DNA of 64,000 nucleotides from assembly GCF_029813785.1 (NCBI RefSeq), contig NZ_JARVKY010000002.1, positions 372,001-436,000 of the forward strand. Direction: 5' to 3'. Each line of letters begins with the position of its first letter. Position 1 is the first letter of the stretch. Source of the stretch: Streptomyces sp. DH41 (GTDB lineage: Bacteria > Actinomycetota > Actinomycetes > Streptomycetales > Streptomycetaceae). Position numbers and translations under genes: made by a program. Under the pieces are notes generated by a model that saw only the letters and a program-made list of their open reading frames with translations, did not search any database and was not told where the DNA came from. Shown piece after piece: positions 41,518-49,935 of this stretch.

Positions 41518-42747
41518 TCAGCCGATGACGGGGTACCCGGCCTCCCGCAGCGCCCGGCCGACCTCGGCGCAGTGCTCCGGGCCCTTCGTCTCCAGGTGCA
41601 GCTCGACCTCCGCCTCCGTGAGCCCGAGCCGCGGATCGGTCCGGACGTGGCTCACATCCAGGACGTTGGCGTCGACCACCGACAACACCCCGAGAAGCGT
41701 GGCGAGGGCGCCGGGCCGGTCCGTCAGGCGCAGCCGGACCGCCAGGTAGCGGCCCTGCGCGGCCATGCCGTGCCGGAGCACCCCCTGCATCAGCACCGGG
41801 TCCACGTTGCCGCCGGACAGCACGGCCACCACCGGCCCCTCGAAGGCGTCCGGCTCGCTCAGCAGCGCCGCCACCGGACTCGCTCCGGCCGGCTCCACGA
41901 CCAGCTTGGCCCGCTCCAGGCACAGCAGCAGAGCCGTGGACAGCTCGTCCTCGGAAACCGTGCGGACCTCGTCCACCAGCTCGCCGACGATCCCGAACGG
42001 CACGTCACCGGGCCGTCCCACCTTGATGCCGTCGGCCATCGTCACGGGATTCTCGACCGCCACCGGACGCCCCGCCGCCAGCGACGGCGGATACGCCGCC
42101 GCCCCCTCCGCCTGCACGCCCACGATCCGCACGTCCGGCCGCAGCGCCTTCACCGCGACCGCTGTTCCGGCCACCAGCCCTCCCCCGCCGATACCGACCA
42201 CGATGGTCCGCACCTCGGGGCACTGCTCGAGGATCTCCAGCCCGACCGTGCCCTGGCCCGCGATGACGTCGGGGTGGTCGAAGGGGTGGATGAAGACCGC
42301 GCCCGTCCGTTCCGCGTACTCCTGCGCGGCGGCCAGCGTCTCGTCGACCACCTGACCGTGCAGCCGCACCTCGGCGCCGTAGTCCCGGGTCGCGCTGATC
42401 TTCGGCAGCGGCGCGCCCTTCGGCATGAACACCGTCGACCGCACACCGAGCAGCGACGACGCCAGGGCCACGCCCTGCGCGTGGTTGCCCGCGCTCGCCG
42501 CGACCACGCCCGCGGCCCGCTGCTCGGGCAGCAGCCCGGCGATACGGACGTAGGCGCCGCGGAGTTTGAACGAACCCGTCCGCTGGAGGTTCTCGCATTT
42601 GAGGTGCACCGGCGCGCCGACCAGCTGGGACAGGTGCCTGCTGCCCTCCATCGCCGTCACCCGCGCCACGCCCGAGAGCATCTTCTGGGCTCCTCGCACG
42701 TCGTCGAGGGTGACGGGTCCGACCAGGGCGGCCGTGCTGTAGCTCAT
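41518..42747 (-). CDS. ilvA: Threonine ammonia-lyase (threonine dehydratase) with ACT domain
   Basis: 409 residues from ATG 42747 (GGAG before it). Fold-type II PLP enzyme: the Lys in ENLQRTGSFKLRGAYVRI binds PLP, ASAGNHAQGVALA and the Gly-rich GIGGGGLVAGTAVAVK hold the phosphate, and AKLVVEPAGA precedes the C-terminal part. The last 80 residues (YLAVRLRLTDRPGALATLLGVLSVVDANVLDVSHVRTDPRL) are a single ACT domain. It deaminates L-threonine to 2-oxobutyrate for isoleucine synthesis or catabolism. The single ACT domain is the short form, so classical isoleucine feedback may be absent or weaker. Divergent from marR-like gene across 144 bases. Confidence 0.93.
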   Translation of the reverse strand: MSYSTAALVGPVTLDDVRGAQKMLSGVARVTAMEGSRHLSQLVGAPVHLKCENLQRTGSFKLRGAYVRIAGLLPEQRAAGVVAASAGNHAQGVALASSLLGVRSTVFMPKGAPLPKISATRDYGAEVRLHGQVVDETLAAAQEYAERTGAVFIHPFDHPDVIAGQGTVGLEILEQCPEVRTIVVGIGGGGLVAGTAVAVKALRPDVRIVGVQAEGAAAYPPSLAAGRPVAVENPVTMADGIKVGRPGDVPFGIVGELVDEVRTVSEDELSTALLLCLERAKLVVEPAGASPVAALLSEPDAFEGPVVAVLSGGNVDPVLMQGVLRHGMAAQGRYLAVRLRLTDRPGALATLLGVLSVVDANVLDVSHVRTDPRLGLTEAEVELHLETKGPEHCAEVGRALREAGYPVIG

Positions 42748-42891
42748 GTCTCCAGCATCGCAGTCCACGAGCGCTCGGGGCCGCTGTGACCAACCTCCGA
42801 GACCCGCTTCGCGCAGCGCCGGTACGTCCCACCGCCCGGCCGCGTACCCTGTCCCCCAATCAGCAGCCTTCCACGAAGTGAGCCCCCGGCC

Positions 42892-43419
42892 ATGCCCACA
42901 ACGCCTGAAATGTCGATGGACATGACGACCGCCGGTGACACCGGTCTTCTCGAGACGCTCCAGCACGAGGTGGCGCTCTTCGCCCGCCGTGCCGAACAGA
43001 CCCGGCTCGGCGGGGTCGGGCAGGTGCGCAACTCCATGGACCGCGCCGCCTACCTGCTCCTCAACCGCCTCGACAAAGAGGGCCCGATGGGCGTGAAGGC
43101 GCTCGCCGCGAGCATGGGCATCGATTCCTCGACGGTCACCCGGCAGGTGGCCCCGCTGGTCGACACCGGACTCGTCAAGCGGACCTCGCACCCCGAGGAC
43201 GGCCGCGCCGTGGTGCTCCAGCTGTCCCCGCGCGGCGTGTCGCGGCTGGAAGAGGTCCGGTCCTCCCGGCGTCAGCTCATGGCCGAACTGACCCAGGACT
43301 GGGCACCGGAGGAGCGCGAGGCGTTCTGCTCGCTCCTCACGCGCTTCAACGGCGCCCTGTCCGCCCGTATGGCCCCGCCGGGCGTGTCGCCCGGCCAGGA
43401 GTCGTCGTCGGGCTCCTGA
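42892..43419 (+). CDS. MarR-family transcriptional regulator
   Basis: 175 residues. Winged helix-turn-helix of the MarR type: MDRAAYLLLNRLDKEGPMGVKALAASMGIDSSTVTRQVAPLVDTGLVKRTSHPEDGRAVVLQLSPRGVSRLEEV, with the DGR wing. Dimerisation helices at both ends. ATG 42892 gives eleven residues before the conserved start; ATG 42913 or 42922 are alternatives because no strong ribosome site decides. Divergent from ilvA, so it may control that gene, itself, or neither. Ligand unknown. Confidence 0.9.
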   Translation: MPTTPEMSMDMTTAGDTGLLETLQHEVALFARRAEQTRLGGVGQVRNSMDRAAYLLLNRLDKEGPMGVKALAASMGIDSSTVTRQVAPLVDTGLVKRTSHPEDGRAVVLQLSPRGVSRLEEVRSSRRQLMAELTQDWAPEEREAFCSLLTRFNGALSARMAPPGVSPGQESSSGS

Positions 43420-43530
43420 GCCACCCTTCACGGGCTTTCCGGGGCGGTTCGCACCGGACTCTTGACCGGCGGGCCGCCCCTGGCCTGATATGAGACCTCA
43501 GGGGTCGTCGCCGTCCGGTCGGGAGGCGCG

Positions 43531-44073
43531 GTGCGAGAACGGCAAGCGTCCCAGAGTGCCCGCCGGGCCCGGGAGTTCGAGGCGTTCGTCGCGGGCGCGG
43601 CAGGGCGGCTGCTGCATGCCGCCACCCTGCTCACGGCCGAGCCGCCGGGCGCCAACCCGCGCGCGCGGCGACTGCTGGCCCTCTCCCTCGCGCACACGTA
43701 CGCGTACTGGGACCGGCTGCACGGGGAGGACCCCTACGACCGGGCCCGCCAGTACCTGGCCACCCGCTTCGCCCGCGAGGCCTGGCACCGGTACGGCGGC
43801 GGCCTGGGCCGGGCCGGACGGCGCGCCGTCGGCCCCCTGGGCGGGCTCGCCCCGCAGGAACGCCTGGTCCTGGTGCTCAGGATGTACGAGGGAGTCGCCG
43901 AGGAGCAGGCCGCCGCCCTGCTGGGCGTGCCCGTGGAACGCGTACGGACGCTCTGCGACCGGGCGACAGCCACCCTGCTCCGCCCGCCCGCCGAACCGTC
44001 CCGACCGCCGACGGCGGACACGAAGGTGACGAAAGCGAAGGCGGCGGAAACGAAGGCGGGGGCGACGCCATGA
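43531..44073 (+). CDS. Sigma-70-like protein with weakened region 2
   Basis: 180 residues from GTG 43531. The C-terminal half has a recognisable sigma region 4 (LGGLAPQERLVLVLRMYEGVAEEQAAALLGVPVERVRTLCDRATATLL). The N-terminal half (ARREFEAFVAGAAGRLLHAATLLTAEPPGANPRARRLLALSLAHTYAYWDRL) aligns only loosely with region 2, where the usual acidic DVVQE core is replaced. It may still bind DNA but is perhaps not a true sigma factor. An extra Lys/Thr/Ala-rich tail ends the protein. Its stop overlaps a 41-codon frame, which in turn overlaps a membrane-protein gene, so the three are coupled. Confidence 0.8.
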   Translation: MRERQASQSARRAREFEAFVAGAAGRLLHAATLLTAEPPGANPRARRLLALSLAHTYAYWDRLHGEDPYDRARQYLATRFAREAWHRYGGGLGRAGRRAVGPLGGLAPQERLVLVLRMYEGVAEEQAAALLGVPVERVRTLCDRATATLLRPPAEPSRPPTADTKVTKAKAAETKAGATP

Positions 44074-44195
44074 CGGTCCCGGCGACCGCTACGACGACCG
44101 GCGCGTCGACCGGCACCGCGACCGTCCGGTCGGCCGCCGCGACGGACCGCGACGCGCCCGCCACGCGCGCGTCGCGCACGGGCAGGCGCCGGTGA
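44070..44195 (+). CDS. Small 41-residue Ala/Thr/Arg-rich frame linking two genes
   Basis: ATG 44070 overlaps the sigma-like gene's stop (ATGA), and the TGA at 44193 overlaps the GTG of the next gene (GTGA). The product (starting MTVPATATTTGASTG and ending RTGRRR) is low-complexity. It fills the gap exactly, which suggests it exists to couple translation of the flanking genes, or that it is a short real peptide. No homolog recognised; third positions are G/C as in neighbouring genes, but so is everything here. Confidence 0.4.
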   Translation: MTVPATATTTGASTGTATVRSAAATDRDAPATRASRTGRRR

Positions 44196-44449
44196 ACCGC
44201 CCCCAGCGAGAGGCCGCCGTACGACGGATCATGGAGCAGTCGCCGCCGCGGGTGCCGCCCGAGCTGTACGCGGACGCCGTGCGCCGGGGCGGCCGCATGC
44301 TGCGGCGCAGGACCGCCGCCCGCCGCCTGATGTGGCTGGTGCTGTGCGCCGCGGCCGTGGCGTTCACGGTGTGGGCGCTGACCGTCCAGCCCTGGGCGGA
44401 GCCGCCGTCGGAGACGACCCCACCCGTGACGGGCTGGGAAGGCTGGTGA
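44192..44449 (+). CDS. Small membrane protein paired with the sigma-like gene
   Basis: 85 residues from GTG 44192. A basic cytoplasmic N-terminus (NRPQREAAVRRIMEQSPPRVPPELYADAVRRGGRMLRRRTAARR), one helix (LMWLVLCAAAVAFTVWALTV) and a short Pro-rich outer tail ending GWEGW. The position after a sigma-like gene and the topology are those of a minimal anti-sigma or anchoring partner, but the usual zinc motif is absent. Ends 78 bases before a 9-bp hairpin. Confidence 0.75.
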   Translation: MNRPQREAAVRRIMEQSPPRVPPELYADAVRRGGRMLRRRTAARRLMWLVLCAAAVAFTVWALTVQPWAEPPSETTPPVTGWEGW

Positions 44450-44526
44450 GCCCTTGGCCCCGGCCCGGGCGGCCCGGACTGGTCCGGACGGCCCGGCGGG
44501 CGGGCGCTGGCCGGGACGGCCCGGCG

Positions 44527-44552
44527 CATGCCGGCTGGTCCGGGCCGGCATG
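44527..44552. terminator. Hairpin between convergent 44192 gene and cystathionine enzyme gene
   Basis: CATGCCGGC (44527-44535) pairs with GCCGGCATG (44544-44552) around an 8-base loop, seven bases after the stop of the leftward gene on its strand. Confidence 0.7.
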
Positions 44553-44558
44553 TGCCGA

Positions 44559-45713
44559 CTAGCCCAGGGCCTGCTGAAGGTCCGCGAGCAGGTCGTCGAC
44601 GTTCTCGATGCCGACCGACAGGCGCACCAGGTCGGCGGGCACCTCCAGAGCCGAACCGGCGGCCGAGGCGTGCGTCATCCGACCGGGGTGCTCGATCAGC
44701 GACTCGACGCCACCCAGGGACTCACCGAGCGTGAACACCTTCGCGCGGTTGCAGACCTCGACGGCCGCCTCCTCACCGCCCTCGACGCGGAAGGACACCA
44801 TGCCGCCGAAGGCCTTCATCTGCTTGGCGGCGACCTCGTGCCCGGGGTGCTCCGGCAGCCCCGGGTACAGCACGCTCGTCACGCGCGCGTGCCGGGAGAG
44901 CATCTCGGCGACCTTGGTGGCGTTCTCGCTGTGCCGGTCCATGCGCACGGCGAGCGTCTTGGTGCCGCGCAGCACCAGCCAGGAGTCGAAGGGGCCGGCG
45001 ACCGCGCCCATCGCGTTCTGGTGGAACGCCAGCTCCTCCCCCAGCTCCTGGTCGCCCACGATCAGCCCGCCGCCGACGACGTCGGAGTGGCCGCCCATGT
45101 ACTTGGTCAGGGAGTGCACGACGACGTCCGCGCCGAGCGCCAGCGGCTGCTGGAGATACGGCGTGGCGAAGGTGTTGTCGACGACGAGCCGGGCGCCGGC
45201 GTCCCGGGCGACCTGGGCGACGGCGGCGATGTCGGTGATGCCGAGCAGCGGGTTGGAGGGCGTCTCCACCCACACGGCCTTGGTCTTCGGGGTGAGCGCG
45301 GCCCGCACGGCGGCGGGGTCGCTCGAGTCGGCCACGGACCACTCCACGCCCCACCGGGTGGCGACCTTGGCGAAGAGCCGGAAGGTACCGCCGTACGCGT
45401 CGTTCGGGATCACCACGTGATCGCCGGGGCGCAGCAGCGTACGCAACAGGCAGTCCTCGGCCGCCAGTCCGGACGCGAACGCGAGGCCGCGACGGCCGCC
45501 CTCCAGGGCGGCGAGGTTCTCCTCCAGGGCCGTACGGGTCGGGTTGGCGCTGCGGCTGTACTCGTATCCGCCGCGCAGCCCGCCGACGCCGTCCTGCTTG
45601 TACGTCGACACCTGGTAGATCGGCGGTACGACCGCGCCCGTCTGCGGATCGGCGGTGTTGCCCGCGTGGATCGCGAGTGTCTCGAAGTGCTGACTGATGT
45701 GCCTGTCGCTCAT
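44559..45713 (-). CDS. Cystathionine gamma-synthase / gamma-lyase family PLP enzyme
   Basis: 384 residues from ATG 45713, typical for the family; the upstream frame is not conserved. Cys/Met metabolism PLP fold: [71 protein letters not shown], and the PLP Lys in [18 protein letters not shown]. It joins O-acyl-homoserine with cysteine or splits cystathionine; synthase and lyase cannot be told apart from these motifs. There is no Shine-Dalgarno; TACCCT at 45722-45727 on this strand is eight bases from the ATG, suggesting a leaderless mRNA. Confidence 0.92.
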   Translation of the reverse strand: MSDRHISQHFETLAIHAGNTADPQTGAVVPPIYQVSTYKQDGVGGLRGGYEYSRSANPTRTALEENLAALEGGRRGLAFASGLAAEDCLLRTLLRPGDHVVIPNDAYGGTFRLFAKVATRWGVEWSVADSSDPAAVRAALTPKTKAVWVETPSNPLLGITDIAAVAQVARDAGARLVVDNTFATPYLQQPLALGADVVVHSLTKYMGGHSDVVGGGLIVGDQELGEELAFHQNAMGAVAGPFDSWLVLRGTKTLAVRMDRHSENATKVAEMLSRHARVTSVLYPGLPEHPGHEVAAKQMKAFGGMVSFRVEGGEEAAVEVCNRAKVFTLGESLGGVESLIEHPGRMTHASAAGSALEVPADLVRLSVGIENVDDLLADLQQALG

Positions 45714-45721
45714 GGGCACCG

Positions 45722-45727
45722 AGGGTA
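45722..45727 (-). promoter_or_regulatory. -10 box of leaderless cystathionine enzyme gene
   Basis: TACCCT on the minus strand, eight bases before the ATG at 45713; places the transcript start near the start codon. No -35 box identified. Confidence 0.4.
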
Positions 45728-45810
45728 GCGGCGCGGACGACTCCGCGCGTTTTCCACAGGGCGGGGGGACAGGTTGGCCAATTGTCGGCGCCGTCTGGTT
45801 CGCTTGAGAC

Positions 45811-46929
45811 ATGGAGATTCTCTGGGTCCTGATAGCGCTGGTCATGCTGGGCTTCGTGCTGCTCCCCGTTCTGCGGCGCCGGCGCAGCGCGGTCGGTCTG
45901 GTACCCGCCGGCCACCCGGACGCGGCGGACCCCGCCAACTACGGCTTCGCCCGCGAGGAGGAGCTGGACATCCGCATGCCCGGCCCCGACCAGGACCTGC
46001 TGGACGTCCTGGACCTGGTGCAGCGTACGCAGGACTACCGGGGGGCCCAGCAGCTCCTCGCCGGCACGGAGGCGCGGGGTGAGCGGCGCTGGCAGCGTGT
46101 GCAGGCCTTCGCGGGTGCCGCGTCGCTGGAGCTGCGGGAGCGGCCCGGCGGTGTCGGGGAGACGCCGGGCGGGCAGTGGCTGCGGGTGTGGCGGGCCGAG
46201 GCCCCCAAGGACGCGGGCGGCGCGGCCGTGCACGCGGAGTTCCTGGTGCAGCAGGCGTGGCGGACGGCGACGCCGGGCACGGACGACTTCCGGATCATCA
46301 TGGAGGAGGCGAAGGCGGCGTGCGGAGCGGCGGCCCTGCTCGCCCCCGGCGACCCGATCCCGTACATCGTCGAGCTCTCGGTCGCGCGCGGGCTCGGCTA
46401 CTCGCGCGAGGACTTCGAGCAGCTCTGGCTGAAGATCCTGGACCGCGCTCCGAACCACATGGGCGCCCACCTGGCCGCTCTGCAGTACTGGTGCGAGAAG
46501 TGGCACGGCTCCCGCGACCTGGCGTACGCCTTCGCGGAGGCGGCGGCGGCCCGCGCCCCCCAGGGCTCCCTGCTCGCGGCGATGCCGCTGTTCGCCGTCT
46601 TCGAGCACCTGCCCGAGGTCAACCTGGTCCGGGGCTTCCACCAGAGCGAGGTCGTCACCAAGGCGGTCCACGGCGCCCTGCACGCGGTCCACTCCGCCCG
46701 CCCCGACGACCCGATGCAGGCGCACGTCCGTCACCTGCTGGTCTTCTTCCTGGTCGGGGGTGAGCGCTGGGCCGAGGCCATGAACCAGCTGATACTCATC
46801 GACGGTCACGTCGGGGCCCTGCCCTGGACCATGTCCCCCGACCCGGCGGCCGAGTTCGCCGTCTACCGCGCCATGGCGGTGGCGGGCTACGAGGCGAACG
46901 GCGGCAGCCCGGCGACGCTGCCGCACTGA
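45811..46929 (+). CDS. Membrane-anchored protein with TPR-like helical domain, function unknown
   Basis: 372 residues. One N-terminal helix (EILWVLIALVMLGFVLLPVL) precedes a basic patch RRRR, then a soluble domain that is almost all helical. The parts LLDVLDLVQRTQDYRGAQQLLAG, WRTATPGTDDFRIIMEEAKAACGAAALLAPGDPIPYIVELSVARGLGYSREDFEQLWLKILDRAPNHMGAHLAALQYWCEKWHG and ARAPQGSLLAAMPLFAVFEHLPE look like degenerate TPR-type hairpins. Conserved Trp, Cys and His positions may mark a binding pocket, but I know no function. Divergent from the cystathionine enzyme gene across 97 bases; ends before a hairpin shared with msrA. Confidence 0.8.
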   Translation: MEILWVLIALVMLGFVLLPVLRRRRSAVGLVPAGHPDAADPANYGFAREEELDIRMPGPDQDLLDVLDLVQRTQDYRGAQQLLAGTEARGERRWQRVQAFAGAASLELRERPGGVGETPGGQWLRVWRAEAPKDAGGAAVHAEFLVQQAWRTATPGTDDFRIIMEEAKAACGAAALLAPGDPIPYIVELSVARGLGYSREDFEQLWLKILDRAPNHMGAHLAALQYWCEKWHGSRDLAYAFAEAAAARAPQGSLLAAMPLFAVFEHLPEVNLVRGFHQSEVVTKAVHGALHAVHSARPDDPMQAHVRHLLVFFLVGGERWAEAMNQLILIDGHVGALPWTMSPDPAAEFAVYRAMAVAGYEANGGSPATLPH

Positions 46930-46944
46930 CATCCCCGCGACGGA

Positions 46945-46972
46945 CGGCCCGGCGGGACTTCCGACCGGGCCG
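46945..46972. terminator. Hairpin between convergent 45811 gene and msrA
   Basis: CGGCCCGG (46945-46952) pairs with CCGGGCCG (46965-46972), 12-base loop, in a 51-base gap between two stop codons. Bidirectional use likely. Confidence 0.65.
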
Positions 46973-46980
46973 CCTGCCGG

Positions 46981-47493
46981 TCAGCTCTCGGTGCGGGCGG
47001 GCAGCCGCCATCCCGGGCGCGGGAAGTGGCAGGTGTAGCCGTCCGGGTAGCGCTGCAGGTAGTCCTGGTGCTCGGGCTCGGCCTCCCAGAAGGGTCCGAC
47101 CGGCTCCACCTCGGTGACGACCTTGCCCGGCCACAGTCCCGAGGCGTCCACGTCCGCGATCGTCTCCTCGGCGGTCCGCTTCTGCTCGTCGTCCACGTAG
47201 TAGATCGCCGAGCGGTAGCTGAGGCCGATGTCGTTGCCCTGGCGGTTCTTGGTGCTCGGGTCGTGGATCTGGAAGAAGAACTCCAGGAGCGCGCGGAAAT
47301 CGGTCTTCTCGGGGTCGAAGAGGATCTCGATGGCCTCGGCGTGCGTGCCGTGGTCGCGGTACGTCGCGTTCGGCACGTCTCCCCCGGTGTAACCGACCCG
47401 GGTCCCCGTAACGCCCGGGAGCCGGCGGACCAGCTCCTCCATCCCCCAGAAGCATCCGCCCGCAAGCACGGCCCTCTGCGTCTGCGCAGCCAT
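46981..47493 (-). CDS. msrA: Peptide-methionine (S)-S-oxide reductase
   Basis: 170 residues; GGAGG before the ATG. MsrA reduces methionine-S-sulfoxide in proteins, using the Cys of GCFWG (about residue 13) as nucleophile. Other family motifs follow: [35 protein letters not shown] with the substrate-binding acidic residue, [28 protein letters not shown], and a C-terminal region with [10 protein letters not shown], where the Cys may act as resolving residue. Cytoplasmic repair enzyme, consistent with mycothiol-type redox metabolism nearby. No MsrB is adjacent. Confidence 0.95.
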   Translation of the reverse strand: MAAQTQRAVLAGGCFWGMEELVRRLPGVTGTRVGYTGGDVPNATYRDHGTHAEAIEILFDPEKTDFRALLEFFFQIHDPSTKNRQGNDIGLSYRSAIYYVDDEQKRTAEETIADVDASGLWPGKVVTEVEPVGPFWEAEPEHQDYLQRYPDGYTCHFPRPGWRLPARTES

Positions 47494-47725
47494 CGCGGCC
47501 CTCCAATATCTCTCAGCCAGGTCATTCGGGCTGCTCGGCGCGCACACCGCCGGCGTCTCGTGCCCGCTCACGTCAACGCGCGAGGGGTCCGAACGATTCC
47601 GGGCCCGTCCTGCCGGAGGGTGGGACGGGCGTGTCGGTTCTGCCTCACCCGTTCGAGCGGTGGGGCAATCCTCACGCCGGATACCCCTGAGGTTCGGGAC
47701 CAGAATCGCGCCCATGGGAGTGGCA

Positions 47726-48072
47726 ATGACCACCACCGCTGCCGGGCAACCGCCCAGCCCCCGGCCACGGTCGCCGCTCTGCGTCAAGCCATCAGGCAGA
47801 TCGCGCCGGCCGCGCTGACGGCGTTCACGCGTGAGCTGGACCAGGCGGCGGACCAGTCCCGGCAGGGCCCGGATCTGGCGCCCCTGCAACGGTTCATCGC
47901 CCAGTGGGCCGTCTACGTGCACATCCAGCGTCAGCCCGCCCTGGCAGCGGCCTTCCGCCACTGGGAGGACAGCGCCGAGTCGGGCGACGTCGCCCATGCG
48001 CGACAGGCCGCATCCGAGATCGGCCGCATCCTCGACCAGGCCCACGCCGCAGTCGGACTCACCTCTCGATGA
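47726..48072 (+). pseudogene. DUF6247-like gene with a one-base frameshift near the start
   Basis: ATG 47726 follows GGGAG and begins [12 protein letters not shown], but this frame closes soon after. The conserved body ([21 protein letters not shown] ... [29 protein letters not shown] ... [17 protein letters not shown]) is in another frame that has no start codon of its own. Adding one C to the five-C run at 47758-47762 would join the two into one protein of about 116 residues with normal family layout. So this is either a real single-base deletion or a homopolymer sequencing error. The family is small, acidic and functionally unknown, often near toxin-antitoxin or regulatory genes in Streptomyces. 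Confidence 0.6.
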
Positions 48073-48283
48073 TCACTGAGTGGCGATGGGAGTACGCCCC
48101 CCGTTCGACGCGCTGTAGGCATCGGCCCGCGGCAACGACACTCCCGCCCCGTCCGGTCGGCTTCCGGCACCGGTGAGAGGTGCCCCCTCTCCCTCCGTCT
48201 CGGCAAGCGGCGAGCGGCGAGCGGCTCCCGGTGGTGCCCAAAACCGGTGGTGTCCCGAACCGGCCGGCCCCACGCTGTACGTC

Positions 48284-48877
48284 ATGGAAGCACCACAACG
48301 CGGGATCCGCGCGGCCTATGCGCAATCCACAGTCACCGTCTACCAGGCGTACTCCCCGGGCATCGGGGTGCCCGCCGCCCGGGAGGGCCGCTTCCCCGCC
48401 GCCTGGAAACGGGACAGGATGACGTGGATCAAGCCGTCGTTCCTGTGGATGATGTACCGCTGCGGCTGGGGAGCGAAGGCCGGGCAGGAGACCGTTCTCG
48501 CGGTCGAGATCAGCCGCGACGGGTTCGAGTGGGCGTTGCGCCGGGCGTGTCTGTCGAGCTACGTCCGAGGGACGCACCCCGACCGGGCCACCTGGCAGCG
48601 TGAGTTGAAGCGTGCGCCCACTCGTGTGCAGTGGGATCCGGAGCGGGACCTGCGCCTGCGCCCCTTGCCCTACCGATCCCTGCAGCTCGGCCTCTCCGGC
48701 GAGGCCGCGCGTCGCTACGCGGATGAGTGGACGGTCGCCATCAGCGACGTGACCCCACTCGCACACGAGATCCATGCCCTGGTCAGTGCCGGTGAACTGG
48801 ACTCCGCCGCACGGCTGCTGCCCGCGGAACGCCCTTATCCGGCCGGAGACGAATTCCTCGCCCACCTGGGCGGATGA
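48284..48877 (+). CDS. DUF4291 family protein
   Basis: 197 residues from ATG 48284. Matches the DUF4291 pattern as I know it: [81 protein letters not shown], then [49 protein letters not shown]. Trp-, Arg- and Tyr-rich with invariant-looking [13 protein letters not shown]. Function not established. No Shine-Dalgarno is visible. Two 16-bp near-repeats (CCGGTGGTG...) sit just upstream at about 48228-48259. The stop is 16 bases before the next gene's start, suggesting co-transcription. Confidence 0.85.
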   Translation: MEAPQRGIRAAYAQSTVTVYQAYSPGIGVPAAREGRFPAAWKRDRMTWIKPSFLWMMYRCGWGAKAGQETVLAVEISRDGFEWALRRACLSSYVRGTHPDRATWQRELKRAPTRVQWDPERDLRLRPLPYRSLQLGLSGEAARRYADEWTVAISDVTPLAHEIHALVSAGELDSAARLLPAERPYPAGDEFLAHLGG

Positions 48878-48893
48878 CATGACGGAGCGCCGC

Positions 48894-49580
48894 ATGGAGA
48901 TGGAAACTCGTTTTCTTGGCATCACTGACCTGGTCGAAGCCCCGTCCGTGGCGGTCGTGGTCGATGTCATGCGTGCATTCACCGTGGCCGCCTGGGCCTT
49001 CGCCCGAGGGGCGGAGAAGATCGTTCTTGCCGAGTCGCTGGACGAGGCCCTGGCGCTCAAGGCTTCCCGCCCTGACTGGGTGGCGCTCAAGGACGGTCCG
49101 CCCGTGCCCGGCTTCGACCTGGTCAACTCGCCGGGGCTGCTGCGGTCCGCCGATCTGGGCGGACGGACCGTGGTGCAGAAGACCACGGCGGGCACGGTCG
49201 GCGCCCTCGCGGTCAAGGAGGCGTCGCTGGTGCTGTGCGCCGGCTTCGTGGTGGCGGAGGCAACGGCTCGGGTCCTGCGGACCCGCGAGTGCGACAGCGT
49301 CACGTTCGTGGTCACCGGCGACGACGGGCGGGCCGACGAGGATCTGGCGTGCGCTCAGTACATCGCCCGGAGAGCGGCCGGGGCCGGGACGGACGCCGCC
49401 GAGTTCCTCCGCCGCGCCGCCGAGTCGCGCGCCGCCGCCGAGTTGGCCGAGGGGGTGCGCCAAGGAGTCCACCCCGATGACGTCGCGCTCTGCCTCGAGG
49501 TCGACCGGTTCCCCTTCGCCATGGCGGCGACCCTGGAAGGCTCGCTCATGGTCCTACGGCCGTGCGCCACGCCGTTGTGA
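48894..49580 (+). CDS. ComB-family (2-phosphosulfolactate phosphatase-like) protein
   Basis: 228 residues from ATG 48894, where GGAG lies six bases upstream; ATG 48879 is an alternative. The ComB fold is indicated by [41 protein letters not shown] with the acidic residue of the metal site, [10 protein letters not shown], and [38 protein letters not shown], plus [22 protein letters not shown] near the end. ComB removes phosphate from phosphosulfolactate in coenzyme M synthesis, a pathway not known in streptomycetes, so the true substrate is probably another phosphorylated 2-hydroxy acid. Co-transcribed with the DUF4291 gene. Confidence 0.82.
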   Translation: MEMETRFLGITDLVEAPSVAVVVDVMRAFTVAAWAFARGAEKIVLAESLDEALALKASRPDWVALKDGPPVPGFDLVNSPGLLRSADLGGRTVVQKTTAGTVGALAVKEASLVLCAGFVVAEATARVLRTRECDSVTFVVTGDDGRADEDLACAQYIARRAAGAGTDAAEFLRRAAESRAAAELAEGVRQGVHPDDVALCLEVDRFPFAMAATLEGSLMVLRPCATPL

Positions 49581-49615
49581 TATCTCCGCACGGTGGCACT
49601 CCTGGCGGCATCCGA

Positions 49616-49935
49616 CTACCGGTCCTCTGTCCCGCGCCGCTCCTGCGACAGCGGCGTGGGCAGGCCGAAGTGGCGGGCGAGAAGCTCCATCGTCACCGCG
49701 CCGTCCTCGTTGAAGCCCGGCTCCGGTGTCTCCCTGCCCACCACGCCCGCCGCCAGGAGCTCCGGGAGCAGAAGGTCCGGCATCGCGCCTCCCCGGCGCG
49801 ACTCCCTGCGGGCGCCCAGGTTGAACTACGACTGCTCGAAGCCGCCGCGGTGGTAGGCGAACTGGAACGGGGGAGCAGGCCGGTGTCCATGCCCCGGCAG
49901 AACGTGGCGAACGTGTGTGGAGGCAGCCGGTTCAT
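49616..49935 (-). pseudogene. Decayed second gene related to 49932-50492
   Basis: ATG 49935 overlaps the upstream gene's stop (ATGA) and reads MNRLPPHTFATFCRGMDTGL, then the frame shifts. The next piece QFAYHRGGFEQS runs into an in-frame TAG, and a third piece from ATG 49783 (MPDLLLPELLAAGVVGRE ... LLARHFGLPTPL) ends at 49616. The second and third pieces resemble FTYYRDGR and LSAELLEAGLIGPDAY ... IASAFGLPSPPL of the intact gene upstream. So it is a coupled paralog broken by at least one frameshift and one stop. The 55-codon last piece could still be translated alone, which I consider unlikely. Confidence 0.65.
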
